Of a stretch of 64,000 nucleotides of DNA, positions 56,020-64,000 are shown piece after piece. The translations under genes were made by a program, and so were the position numbers. The notes beneath the pieces were generated by a model. The model was not told where the DNA came from and made no database searches. It saw nothing but the letters and a program-made list of their open reading frames with translations. The stretch lies in contig CAMHNI010000007.1 of the NCBI GenBank assembly GCA_946186505.1, positions 61,608 to 125,607 on the forward strand. Direction: 5' to 3'. This DNA comes from an uncultured Prevotellaceae bacterium (GTDB lineage: Bacteria > Bacteroidota > Bacteroidia > Bacteroidales > Bacteroidaceae). Every line of letters starts with the position of its first letter. Positions within the stretch are counted from its first letter, which is position 1.

Positions 56020-59000
56020 ATGATGCAAGATTTGCGTTACTTATCTCTTCTATTATTAATCATAATATTGGGTGGCCTGCCTGTTGCCGCCCAGCAGAAT
56101 ATATTGACAGGCCGTGTCATTGACAGTGAGAATAAGGAAGCCTTGGAGAAGGCAACCCTGCAATTATATAGAATAGGTGGTAAGGACACCGTGTTCATAG
56201 GAGGTTCTTTCTCCAATGCCCGTGGCCAGTTCTCAATCAGTTGTGTCGGTTCTGGCAACTATTTGCTGAAAGTGAGCTTTCTGGGTTACAAGACACAGAG
56301 CCGTAGTATCGTGAAAGGCAGGACAGTTCTTTCGCTTGGTGATATCGCTATGGAGGCAGACGCTGTACAGTTGAAGGAAGCAGTGGTGACTGCCAACATC
56401 CCCAAAATGGTGATCAAGGACGATACGGTGGTCTATAATGCCGATGCCTTCCGTGTGCCCGAGGGTTCGGTCATCGAGGCTCTGGTGGAGGCATTGCCGG
56501 GAGCCAAGATTGATGATGACGGCAAAATCAGCATCAATGGCAAGAATGTGAAACGCTTCAAGCTCGACGGCCGCGACTTCATGACCGGCAACAACGATGC
56601 CGTGATGAAGAACCTGCCCTCCTACGTCATCGACCAGGTGAAGGCATACGACGAGAAGAGCGACCAAAGCCGCCTGACCGGCATTGATGACGGCAACGAC
56701 GATTTTGTATTGGAGTTCACGACCAAACGTAGTGCCCGCAACGGCATTCAGGCAAATCCCGACGTGGGCTATGGTACAGACAAGCGTTACGGCATCCGCC
56801 TGACGGCCATGAAGCCCTTTGGTGCCATGCGCTACACCTTCATGGGCAACGCCAACAACGTGAACGACCGCAACTTCTCGGGGCGTGGCGGACGAGGCCG
56901 AGGCAACAACAACGGTCAGCGTGAGACGAAGACCGCCGCCCTCGATGCCAGCTATGAGAGCGGGCGCAGGGAGAATGGCGGCAATCTGCGGTGGAGCAGT
57001 CGCATCACCTGGAACCGACAGGACGCCGACAACTGGAACCGCACGGGCTCCGAGAACTTCGTGCTGGCCTCTCGCGGTGGTGCCTTCTCGAACAGCATCA
57101 GCCAGAACTACTCGCGCAACAACAGTTGGACGGGCAACATGAACCTGCAGTGGCAGATAGACTCTGTGACCACCCTCTCGTTCCGTCCCGACTTGAGTTG
57201 GTCCAGCAACGACGGGCGTGGCTTTTCCACCAATGCGTCGTTCAATGAGAATCCCTTTGACTACATTACCGACCCCTTGAGCAACGAGGGCCTCAGCCGT
57301 ATGAACGAACTCGGCCTCATCGTCAACGGTCGCCAGAACAAGTCGATGAGCAACGGCTCGAACACCAATATCCGTGCCAATCTGCAGTTGCACCGCCGCT
57401 TGAACCGCAACGGTCGTAATGTGGCGTTGACGTCGAACTTCAACTATCGCGACGGTAACAACAAGAACGCCAATCTCTCGATGGTTCATCTCTATCAGCA
57501 GAAGAACCAGGCGGGCAACGACTCCACCTACCAGACCAACCGCTATACCATATCGCCCAACGACAACCATAGCTACAGCCTGGGCTTCACCTATACAGAG
57601 CCGCTTTATATCATCAAGCCGAAACCTCAGCCCGAGGACACAGTGCGCTCTGCGGTATCCCTGCAGAGAAACCGCGGCCCCTTCGGCAACCGGGGACAGC
57701 GCCGTATGGTGGGTCAGCAGGGCGTCTTCCTGCAGTTGAGCTATAACTATAACTACAGCTACCAGAAGAGCGACCCCTCGACCTACGACCTTCCCGACTA
57801 CACCGACGAGGTGTTCCAGACGGTGCTGAACAACTACCGCGACTTCGGCTTCCTGCCTCAGGACTACGAACGTGACTACCTGTCACGTGAACTGAGCCGC
57901 TACTCCGAGCGTACCGAGTACCGTCATCAGGCTGACGTGCAGCTGCGTCTGGTACGTGAGAAGTACAACCTGAACGTCGGTCTGCAGGCACAGCCCCAGC
58001 GTTCGCACTTCATCCAGCAGTATCTGGGCAAGCCTGTCGATACCGTCCGCACCGTCACCAACCTCTCGCCGACGCTGAACCTGCGCTACCGCTTCAACCA
58101 GCAGACGAACCTACAGGTGCAGTTCCGCGGACAGATGCAGCAGCCTAACATCACGCAGCTGCTCGAAATCTACGACGACACCAACCCCCTGAACATCTCG
58201 ATGGGTAACTCCGGACTGAAGCCCTCGTTCTCAACCAATCTCGGCGTCAACTTCCAGAAAATGCGTGCGCCGAAGCTCATCGAGGACAGCTTAGGCTTTA
58301 TGATTCCCAAGAACCAGCGCAACTGGAGCTTCAGTAGTAACGTCAACCTGCGCCGCACCTCGAACTCCATCGGCAATGTCGTCACCTACAATGAAACCAC
58401 CGGCGGACGCATCTCACGCCCGGAGAATATCAACGGCAACTGGAGCGTCAACGGCGGCGGGTCCTTCACACTCGGTCTCGACACCCTGAACCGCTGGGAC
58501 TTCAGCGGCGGCGTCAACGGAAGCTACAACCACCAGGTTGGTTATGTGAACCTGAACCGTACAGCCGTGCCCGACCGCAACGTCACACATACCTATAACC
58601 TGTCGCCCGATGTGTCGCTGAGCTTCCGCAACCGCTGGCTTAACTTCTCACTGAACTTCCGTGCCACCTATGCCCGCACTGAGAACGAACTGCAGGCATC
58701 GCGCAACCTGACGACCTGGAACTACAACTACGGCGGCAACACGGGCATCACCTTCCCTTGGGAGACCCGTCTCAACACCGACTTCCACATCTATAGCAAG
58801 CGCGGCTATGCCGACGCGTCGCTCAATACCGACGAGCTTATCTGGAACGCCCAGCTCAGCCACAGCTTCTTGCGCGGCAAGAAGCTCACCGTCATGCTCC
58901 AGTGGTACGACATTCTGGGGCAGCAGACCAACTTCACCCGCAATGTGACGGCCAACGGCTGGACCGACCGCGAGGTGAACGCTATCACCAGCTATGCCAT

Positions 59001-59181
59001 GCTGCACATCAGCTACCGCCTGAATTTCTTCGGCGGTCGTAACGGCAGCGGATGGGGTGGGGATGATGGTGAGGAAAGCCGTGGCGGACGTGGCGGCCGA
59101 GGAGGCCGAGGTGGTCGCGGCGGCTTCGGCGGTGGTCGCGGTGGCTTCAGTGGCGGTGGCTTCGGTGGCCGTGGCGGCTAA
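56020..59181 (+). CDS. Outer-membrane beta-barrel / TonB-dependent receptor-like protein with Gly/Arg-rich C-terminal extension
   Basis: Signal peptide, carboxypeptidase-regulatory-like domain, plug-like region, large barrel; C-term 'HISYRLNFFGGRNGSGWGGDDGEESRGGRGGRGGRGGRGGFGGGRGGFSGGGFGGRGG'. Confidence 0.88.
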   Translation: MMQDLRYLSLLLLIIILGGLPVAAQQNILTGRVIDSENKEALEKATLQLYRIGGKDTVFIGGSFSNARGQFSISCVGSGNYLLKVSFLGYKTQSRSIVKGRTVLSLGDIAMEADAVQLKEAVVTANIPKMVIKDDTVVYNADAFRVPEGSVIEALVEALPGAKIDDDGKISINGKNVKRFKLDGRDFMTGNNDAVMKNLPSYVIDQVKAYDEKSDQSRLTGIDDGNDDFVLEFTTKRSARNGIQANPDVGYGTDKRYGIRLTAMKPFGAMRYTFMGNANNVNDRNFSGRGGRGRGNNNGQRETKTAALDASYESGRRENGGNLRWSSRITWNRQDADNWNRTGSENFVLASRGGAFSNSISQNYSRNNSWTGNMNLQWQIDSVTTLSFRPDLSWSSNDGRGFSTNASFNENPFDYITDPLSNEGLSRMNELGLIVNGRQNKSMSNGSNTNIRANLQLHRRLNRNGRNVALTSNFNYRDGNNKNANLSMVHLYQQKNQAGNDSTYQTNRYTISPNDNHSYSLGFTYTEPLYIIKPKPQPEDTVRSAVSLQRNRGPFGNRGQRRMVGQQGVFLQLSYNYNYSYQKSDPSTYDLPDYTDEVFQTVLNNYRDFGFLPQDYERDYLSRELSRYSERTEYRHQADVQLRLVREKYNLNVGLQAQPQRSHFIQQYLGKPVDTVRTVTNLSPTLNLRYRFNQQTNLQVQFRGQMQQPNITQLLEIYDDTNPLNISMGNSGLKPSFSTNLGVNFQKMRAPKLIEDSLGFMIPKNQRNWSFSSNVNLRRTSNSIGNVVTYNETTGGRISRPENINGNWSVNGGGSFTLGLDTLNRWDFSGGVNGSYNHQVGYVNLNRTAVPDRNVTHTYNLSPDVSLSFRNRWLNFSLNFRATYARTENELQASRNLTTWNYNYGGNTGITFPWETRLNTDFHIYSKRGYADASLNTDELIWNAQLSHSFLRGKKLTVMLQWYDILGQQTNFTRNVTANGWTDREVNAITSYAMLHISYRLNFFGGRNGSGWGGDDGEESRGGRGGRGGRGGRGGFGGGRGGFSGGGFGGRGG

Positions 59182-59203
59182 AAGCCGAGTGGGCTGACTT
59201 CGG

Positions 59204-59473
59204 TCAGGTCGCTGGTACTGACTTCAGCTGTTCTAAGGCACGGCAGAGTTGGTCGGGGCAGGAGGTGGACTTGATGCCGCAGCGGACGCCGTTCAGTTTG
59301 TGGATGACGTCGTCGATGTGCTGTCCGCGCACCAGCTGGCTGATGCCTTGGAGGTTGCCGTTGCATCCGCCGAGGAAGAAAACCTGCTGGATGATGTTGT
59401 TCTCGTCGGCAGTCACGTCGATCAGTTTCGAGCATGTGCCGTGGGTCTCGTACTGTATGTGCTTTGTCTTCAT
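59204..59473 (-). CDS. TSCPD-domain protein (TIGR03905-like)
   Basis: 'YETHGTCSKLIDVTADENNIIQQVFFLGGCNGNLQGISQLVRGQ...GIKSTSCPDQLCRAL'. Confidence 0.85.
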   Translation of the reverse strand: MKTKHIQYETHGTCSKLIDVTADENNIIQQVFFLGGCNGNLQGISQLVRGQHIDDVIHKLNGVRCGIKSTSCPDQLCRALEQLKSVPAT

Positions 59474-59477
59474 GGTG

Positions 59478-59485
59478 CAAATTTA
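59478..59485 (-). promoter_or_regulatory. -7 box TAAATTTG upstream of TSCPD gene
   Basis: caaattta on plus strand; only 4 nt from the start codon. Confidence 0.55.
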
Positions 59486-59568
59486 GTGTATTTTACCTGT
59501 TCCTCCAAATTTTTTTGCAGAAACTGTGATTTGTCGTGAGTTTTTTTGGAAGTTTCATAAATTGTTGT

Positions 59569-59576
59569 TATCTTTG
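59569..59576 (+). promoter_or_regulatory. -7 box TATCTTTG upstream of deoD
   Basis: Matches TAnnTTTG, upstream of the ATG at 59604. Confidence 0.65.
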
Positions 59577-59603
59577 CAGTGATGAAATCTAAAACGAAAG
59601 CTT

Positions 59604-60311
59604 ATGAATAAAACTCCAACTCCCCACATCGGGGCCAAGTACGGCGAAATAGCCGAGACGGTTATTATGGCAGGCGACCCGCTGCGTGCCAAGTTTATGG
59701 CAGAAAAATTTCTGGATAATCCTGTACAGTTCAACAACGTGCGCGGCATGTTGGGGTTCACGGGTACATATAAAGGTAAACGGGTTAGTGTCATGGGGCA
59801 CGGTATGGGCATACCTTCTATCGGTATCTACACCTACGAACTCTATAACTTCTATGATGTCAAGACTATTATCCGTGTGGGGTCTGCCGGCTCCATCAAC
59901 CCGGACTTGCATGTAGGTGACCTCTGCATCGCCATGGGTGCCTGCACCAACTCTAACTATGGTTCGCAGTACGAGCTTCCCGGTACGTTCGCACCAATTG
60001 CTGATTTCGACCTGTTGCGTGGAGCTGCAGATACTTGCGACCGCCTGGGTTACCGCTATAAGGTGGGCAATGTCCTTTCGTCCGATACGTTCTACACAGA
60101 AAACCCCCACAATGACAAGTGGATGAATATGGGTGTGCTGGCTATTGAGATGGAGGCTTCGGCTCTCTATATGAATGCAGCCCGTGCCGGCAAACGTGCA
60201 TTGGTCATTCTGACTATTTCAGACCACATCCTCACCGGCGAGGTGACGACAGCGGAAGAACGCCAGACGACCTTTACCCACATGATGGACGTGGCCTTCT
60301 CTATAGCCTGA
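59604..60311 (+). CDS. deoD: Purine-nucleoside phosphorylase
   Basis: '[31 protein letters not shown]', '[17 protein letters not shown]', 'RVGSAGSI', '[14 protein letters not shown]'. Confidence 0.95.
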   Translation: MNKTPTPHIGAKYGEIAETVIMAGDPLRAKFMAEKFLDNPVQFNNVRGMLGFTGTYKGKRVSVMGHGMGIPSIGIYTYELYNFYDVKTIIRVGSAGSINPDLHVGDLCIAMGACTNSNYGSQYELPGTFAPIADFDLLRGAADTCDRLGYRYKVGNVLSSDTFYTENPHNDKWMNMGVLAIEMEASALYMNAARAGKRALVILTISDHILTGEVTTAEERQTTFTHMMDVAFSIA

Positions 60312-60417
60312 CGGTAACCGCCTAAGAAAAGACTGTCTTGGTGGTTAAAAATAGATAATTGTCAGGTGTGCTTGGCAAATTTTTCACATTTTCTTTGGTG
60401 ATGTGCAAAAAAGACAG

Positions 60418-60425
60418 TATCTTTG
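60418..60425 (+). promoter_or_regulatory. -7 box TATCTTTG upstream of ppdK
   Basis: Matches TAnnTTTG, upstream of the ATG at 60477. Confidence 0.65.
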
Positions 60426-60476
60426 CACGTCAAAAATTAGACAATCTATTGTGTTAATCGTAAATAAAAACAACTT

Positions 60477-63197
60477 ATGAGTCAAAAGAGAGTTTACCTC
60501 TTCGGCAATGGAAAAGCCGAAGGTAATGCTAAAATGCGTGAGGAACTTGGTGGCAAGGGCGCTAACCTGGCCGAGATGAACCTGATTGGGGTTCCCGTTC
60601 CTCCTGGTTTCACCATCACCACCGACTGCTGCAACGAGTACTATCAGGTAGGTCAGCAGAAGATCATGGAGCTGCTGAACGACGATGTGATGGCAGCCGT
60701 GAAGCACATCGAGGTGCTGATGAACTCGAAGTTCGGTGACAAGGAGAATCCGCTGCTCGTCTCTGTACGTTCTGGTGCCCGTGCTTCTATGCCTGGTATG
60801 ATGGATACCATCCTGAACCTCGGTCTTAACGACGAGGTGGCTGAGGGTATGGTAAAGAAGACCAACAATCCTCACTTCGTTTACGACTCTTATCGCCGCT
60901 TCGTACAGATGTACGGTGACGTTGTGTTGGAGATGAAGCCGGTGAACAAGACCGATATCGACCCGTTTGAGGAGATTATCGAGAAGGTGAAGGCCGAGCG
61001 TGGTGTGAAGCTCGATAAGGACTTGAGCGTTGACGAGCTGAAGAAGCTGGTCCAGTTGTTCAAGGCCGCCATCAAGGAGCGCACAGGCAAGGACTTCCCC
61101 AATGATCCTATCGAGCAGCTCTGGGGCGCTATCTGCGCTGTGTTCCGCAGCTGGATGAACGAGCGCGCCATCCTCTATCGTAAGATGGAGGGAATCCCCG
61201 ACGAGTGGGGTACGGCTGTCAGCGTGATGGCTATGGTGTTCGGTAACATGGGCGACACCTCTGCAACGGGTGTATGCTTCAGCCGCGACGCTGCCAACGG
61301 TGAGAACCTGTTCAACGGTGAGTACCTGGTTAACGCACAGGGTGAGGACGTTGTGGCTGGTATCCGCACGCCGCAGCAGATTACGAAGATTGGTTCTCAG
61401 CGCTGGGCTGAGCGCGCCGGTATCTCTGAGGAGGAGCGCGTCGCCAAGTATCCCTCTATGGAGGAGGCAATGCCTGAGATCTATAATGAGCTGAACGGTA
61501 TTCAGGACAAGCTGGAGCACCACTACCACGACATGCAGGACATGGAGTTCACTGTCCAGGAGGGCAAGCTCTGGTTCCTCCAGACTCGTAACGGTAAGCG
61601 CACAGGTGCCGCTATGGTGAAGATTGCCATCGACCTGCTGCACGAGGGTATGATCGACGAGAAGACCGCCATCCAGCGCTGCGAGCCTCAGAAGCTCGAC
61701 GAGCTGCTGCACCCCGTATTCGATAAGAAGGCTCTGACTCAGGCTAAGGTGATTGCCCAGGGTCTGCCTGCTTCTCCTGGTGCTGCCTGCGGTCAGATCG
61801 TGTTCCACGCTGACGACGCAAAGGCTTGGCACGAGGATGGTCACAAGGTTGTGCTCGTTCGTATCGAGACCTCTCCTGAGGATCTGGCCGGTATGGCTGC
61901 TGCCGAGGGTATCCTGACCGCTCGTGGTGGTATGACCTCTCACGCTGCCGTTGTGGCCCGTGGTATGGGTAAGTGCTGCGTTTCGGGCGTGGGTGCTCTG
62001 AACGTGAGCTATAAGGACAAGACTGTTGAGATTGACGGCATCGTTTATAAGGAGGGTGACTACATCTCTCTGAACGGCACCACTGGTCAGGTCTATGCTG
62101 GCGAGGTGCCCACCAAGGCTGCTGAGCTCAGCGGCGACTTCAAGGAGCTGATGGACCTCTGCGACAAATATACGAAACTGCAGGTTCGTACCAATGCCGA
62201 CACCCCGCATGATGCACAGGTGGCTCGCGCCTTCGGTGCCAAGGGTATCGGTCTGACCCGTACAGAGCACATGTTCTTTGAAGATCAGAAGATCGTTGCT
62301 ATGCGTGAGATGATTCTGGCCGACAGCGTTGCCGGACGCGAAAAGGCTCTCGCAAAGTTGCTGCCTTACCAGAAGGCCGACTTCAAGGGCATCCTCGAGG
62401 CTATGGACGGTCTGCCCGTGAACATCCGTCTGCTCGATCCTCCTCTCCATGAGTTCGTTCCCCACGATCTGGTTGGTCAGGAGACGATGGCCAAGGAGAT
62501 GGGCGTCAGCCTGGATGAAATCAAACGTCGCGTAGATTCTCTCGCTGAGAACAACCCGATGTTGGGTCACCGTGGTTGCCGTCTGGGTATCACCTTCCCC
62601 GAGATTACCGCTATGCAGACCAAGGCTATCCTCTCTGCCGCTTGCGAGCTGAAGCAGGAAGGTAAGAACCCGATGCCTGAGATTATGGTGCCGCTGATTG
62701 GTACTGTTAAGGAGCTGAAGCAGCAGAAGGATGTTATCCAGTATGCCGCTAAGGAAGTATTTGCAGAGTATGGTGTTGAGGTTGAGTTCGAGATCGGTAC
62801 GATGATCGAGATTCCTCGTGCCGCGTTGACAGCTGACCTGATTGCCTCTGAGGCTCAGTACTTCTCATTCGGTACCAACGACCTGACTCAGATGACCTTC
62901 GGTTACAGCCGCGACGATATCGCTTCGTTCCTGCCTGTATATCTCGACAAGAAGATTCTGAAGGTTGACCCGTTCCAGGTACTTGACCAGGTTGGTGTGG
63001 GCCGCCTCATCAAGTTCGCTGTGAAGGAAGGCCGTGAGGTTCGTCCCGAACTCCGTTGCGGTATCTGCGGTGAACACGGTGGTGAGCCCAGCTCTGTGAA
63101 GTTCTGCGCCAAGATTGGTATGAACTACGCATCATGCTCTCCCTTCAGAGTACCGATTGCCAGACTCGCAGCCGCGCAGGCAGCTGTAGAGGAGTAA
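60477..63197 (+). CDS. ppdK: Pyruvate, phosphate dikinase
   Basis: 'GGKGANLAEMNLIGVPVPPGFTITTDCC', 'GGMTSHAAVVARGMGKCCVSG', 'FGTNDLTQMTFGYSRDD', 'CGICGEHGGEPSSVKFC'. Confidence 0.96.
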   Translation: MSQKRVYLFGNGKAEGNAKMREELGGKGANLAEMNLIGVPVPPGFTITTDCCNEYYQVGQQKIMELLNDDVMAAVKHIEVLMNSKFGDKENPLLVSVRSGARASMPGMMDTILNLGLNDEVAEGMVKKTNNPHFVYDSYRRFVQMYGDVVLEMKPVNKTDIDPFEEIIEKVKAERGVKLDKDLSVDELKKLVQLFKAAIKERTGKDFPNDPIEQLWGAICAVFRSWMNERAILYRKMEGIPDEWGTAVSVMAMVFGNMGDTSATGVCFSRDAANGENLFNGEYLVNAQGEDVVAGIRTPQQITKIGSQRWAERAGISEEERVAKYPSMEEAMPEIYNELNGIQDKLEHHYHDMQDMEFTVQEGKLWFLQTRNGKRTGAAMVKIAIDLLHEGMIDEKTAIQRCEPQKLDELLHPVFDKKALTQAKVIAQGLPASPGAACGQIVFHADDAKAWHEDGHKVVLVRIETSPEDLAGMAAAEGILTARGGMTSHAAVVARGMGKCCVSGVGALNVSYKDKTVEIDGIVYKEGDYISLNGTTGQVYAGEVPTKAAELSGDFKELMDLCDKYTKLQVRTNADTPHDAQVARAFGAKGIGLTRTEHMFFEDQKIVAMREMILADSVAGREKALAKLLPYQKADFKGILEAMDGLPVNIRLLDPPLHEFVPHDLVGQETMAKEMGVSLDEIKRRVDSLAENNPMLGHRGCRLGITFPEITAMQTKAILSAACELKQEGKNPMPEIMVPLIGTVKELKQQKDVIQYAAKEVFAEYGVEVEFEIGTMIEIPRAALTADLIASEAQYFSFGTNDLTQMTFGYSRDDIASFLPVYLDKKILKVDPFQVLDQVGVGRLIKFAVKEGREVRPELRCGICGEHGGEPSSVKFCAKIGMNYASCSPFRVPIARLAAAQAAVEE

Positions 63198-63217
63198 ATA
63201 TCACTCTTACAATAATG

Positions 63218-63252
63218 AAAGGGACCTGTCCGGTTGGGCAGGCCCCTTTTTT
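63218..63252 (+). terminator. ppdK terminator
   Basis: aaagggacctgtccggttgggcaggcccctttttt. Confidence 0.8.
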
Positions 63253-63273
63253 ATTGTATTTGCTAAATATACT

Positions 63274-64000
63274 TTATTTCGGTTGAAGACTCAGACGGTA
63301 CTCGCTGGGCGACTGGCCGAGATGCTTGGTGCAGTAGCGACTGAAATAGGAAAGAGACGTGAAGTTCATCAGGTCGGCTATCTGAGTGAGTGACAGGCGT
63401 TCATCATTCAGATAGTCTTTTAACATAGGTATGGTATGACGGTCGATGTATGAGGTGACACTGTGTCCTGTCACACGTTTGATGGTGGCAGAAAGATATT
63501 TGGGCGATACGTTCAGCCGTTTGGCATAGTAGCTCACATCACGCTCTGTCCGACTGATGCCTGTTGCCAGCAGTGCCATCAGCTGTTTCACGATGTAGGC
63601 TGTGCGGTCGGTATGGGTGTCTGTTGCATCACGTTGGGCATGGGCCTCGAAGATGTCGTACATCATCGTCAGGCAGAGACTGCCCATCAGTTCGCGATAG
63701 AACTGCAAATGGCGCTCGTCCTTGCGGTCACGAAGACGATGGAAGTCATCAAGCAGATGTCGTGCTTGTTCATCTGTCAGTTTGATGACGGGGTCTTGGT
63801 TCAGCGAGATACTGCCACCGATGCTGTAGTTGTTCGACGGCAGCAGGTTCTGAAGAAACTTATAATCAGCAGCAAACCATTCTACCTGCAAGTCATCATG
63901 TGCCGCCAGATTGCTGATACGATCAGGCATCGGTATCACCACCATGTCGTTTTTGATAATGTGGTAGCAATGCTCGTTGAACACAAAACTTGCCTCACCT
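63274..64000 (-). CDS. AraC family transcriptional regulator, 5'-truncated by window end
   Basis: C-terminal HTH 'LTQIADLMNFTSLSYFSRYCTKHLGQSPSEYRLSLQ'; frame stays open to the window edge (GEASFVFNEHCYH...). Confidence 0.9.
   Translation of the reverse strand, partial: GEASFVFNEHCYHIIKNDMVVIPMPDRISNLAAHDDLQVEWFAADYKFLQNLLPSNNYSIGGSISLNQDPVIKLTDEQARHLLDDFHRLRDRKDERHLQFYRELMGSLCLTMMYDIFEAHAQRDATDTHTDRTAYIVKQLMALLATGISRTERDVSYYAKRLNVSPKYLSATIKRVTGHSVTSYIDRHTIPMLKDYLNDERLSLTQIADLMNFTSLSYFSRYCTKHLGQSPSEYRLSLQPK

Noticed and set aside
56233-57570. 445-aa antisense ORF under the OM barrel gene
   Set aside because: Shadow ORF from codon bias; low-complexity Val/Ala/Gly sequence with no motifs.
60315-60347. 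taaccgcc...ggtggtta hairpin after deoD as terminator
   Set aside because: Short stem with no T tract on either strand; support too weak to list.
60384-62570. 728-aa ORF antisense to ppdK
   Set aside because: Composition (Leu/His/Val-rich) is the mirror of GAG/AAG/GAC-biased ppdK codons; no recognisable domain, and ppdK on the other strand is unambiguous.

Overview
This 64 kb window looks like a chromosomal segment from a Bacteroidales bacterium, probably Prevotella-like. That is inferred from TAnnTTTG promoter boxes and from family content; no database search was run. Most of it is dense housekeeping or metabolic coding sequence: a SurA/PPIase fragment, initiator-type tRNA-Met, TetR regulator, fabG, porin, rlmD, exonuclease, dnaN, DUF3127, EFR1 ferredoxin, ACT protein, two phenylacetate-CoA ligases, ADP-forming acyl-CoA ligase, malQ, gph, rmuC, cobU-cobT-cobS-cobC, guaA, GH140-like, alanine:Na+ symporter, ilvE, xseAB, S8 protease, GH3, purM-aroE-menG-purC-phoH, RluA-type synthase, FAD oxidoreductase, mazG, rnz, clpC, glmS, carA-carB, REC-histidine kinase, OM beta-barrel/TonB-receptor-like protein, deoD, ppdK and an AraC regulator. 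The most unusual part is a roughly 0.75 kb non-coding island (about 29,520-30,147). It lies just downstream of a frameshifted HUH/Y1-transposase-like (RAYT-type) gene and has two ~117-bp inverted arms rich in GTGCCCC, a perfect 37-bp tandem duplication, a 22-bp-period repeat and stacked perfect hairpins. A second theme is short repeat elements apparently carried in frame inside housekeeping genes: a 9-bp AATGRGRCC minisatellite in both rlmD and carA, a 'PSPLGEG' palindrome in guaA, purine heptads in an FAD oxidoreductase, and an unexplained ~10-aa insert in carB. All homology assignments come from recognising protein motifs and were not checked by search.
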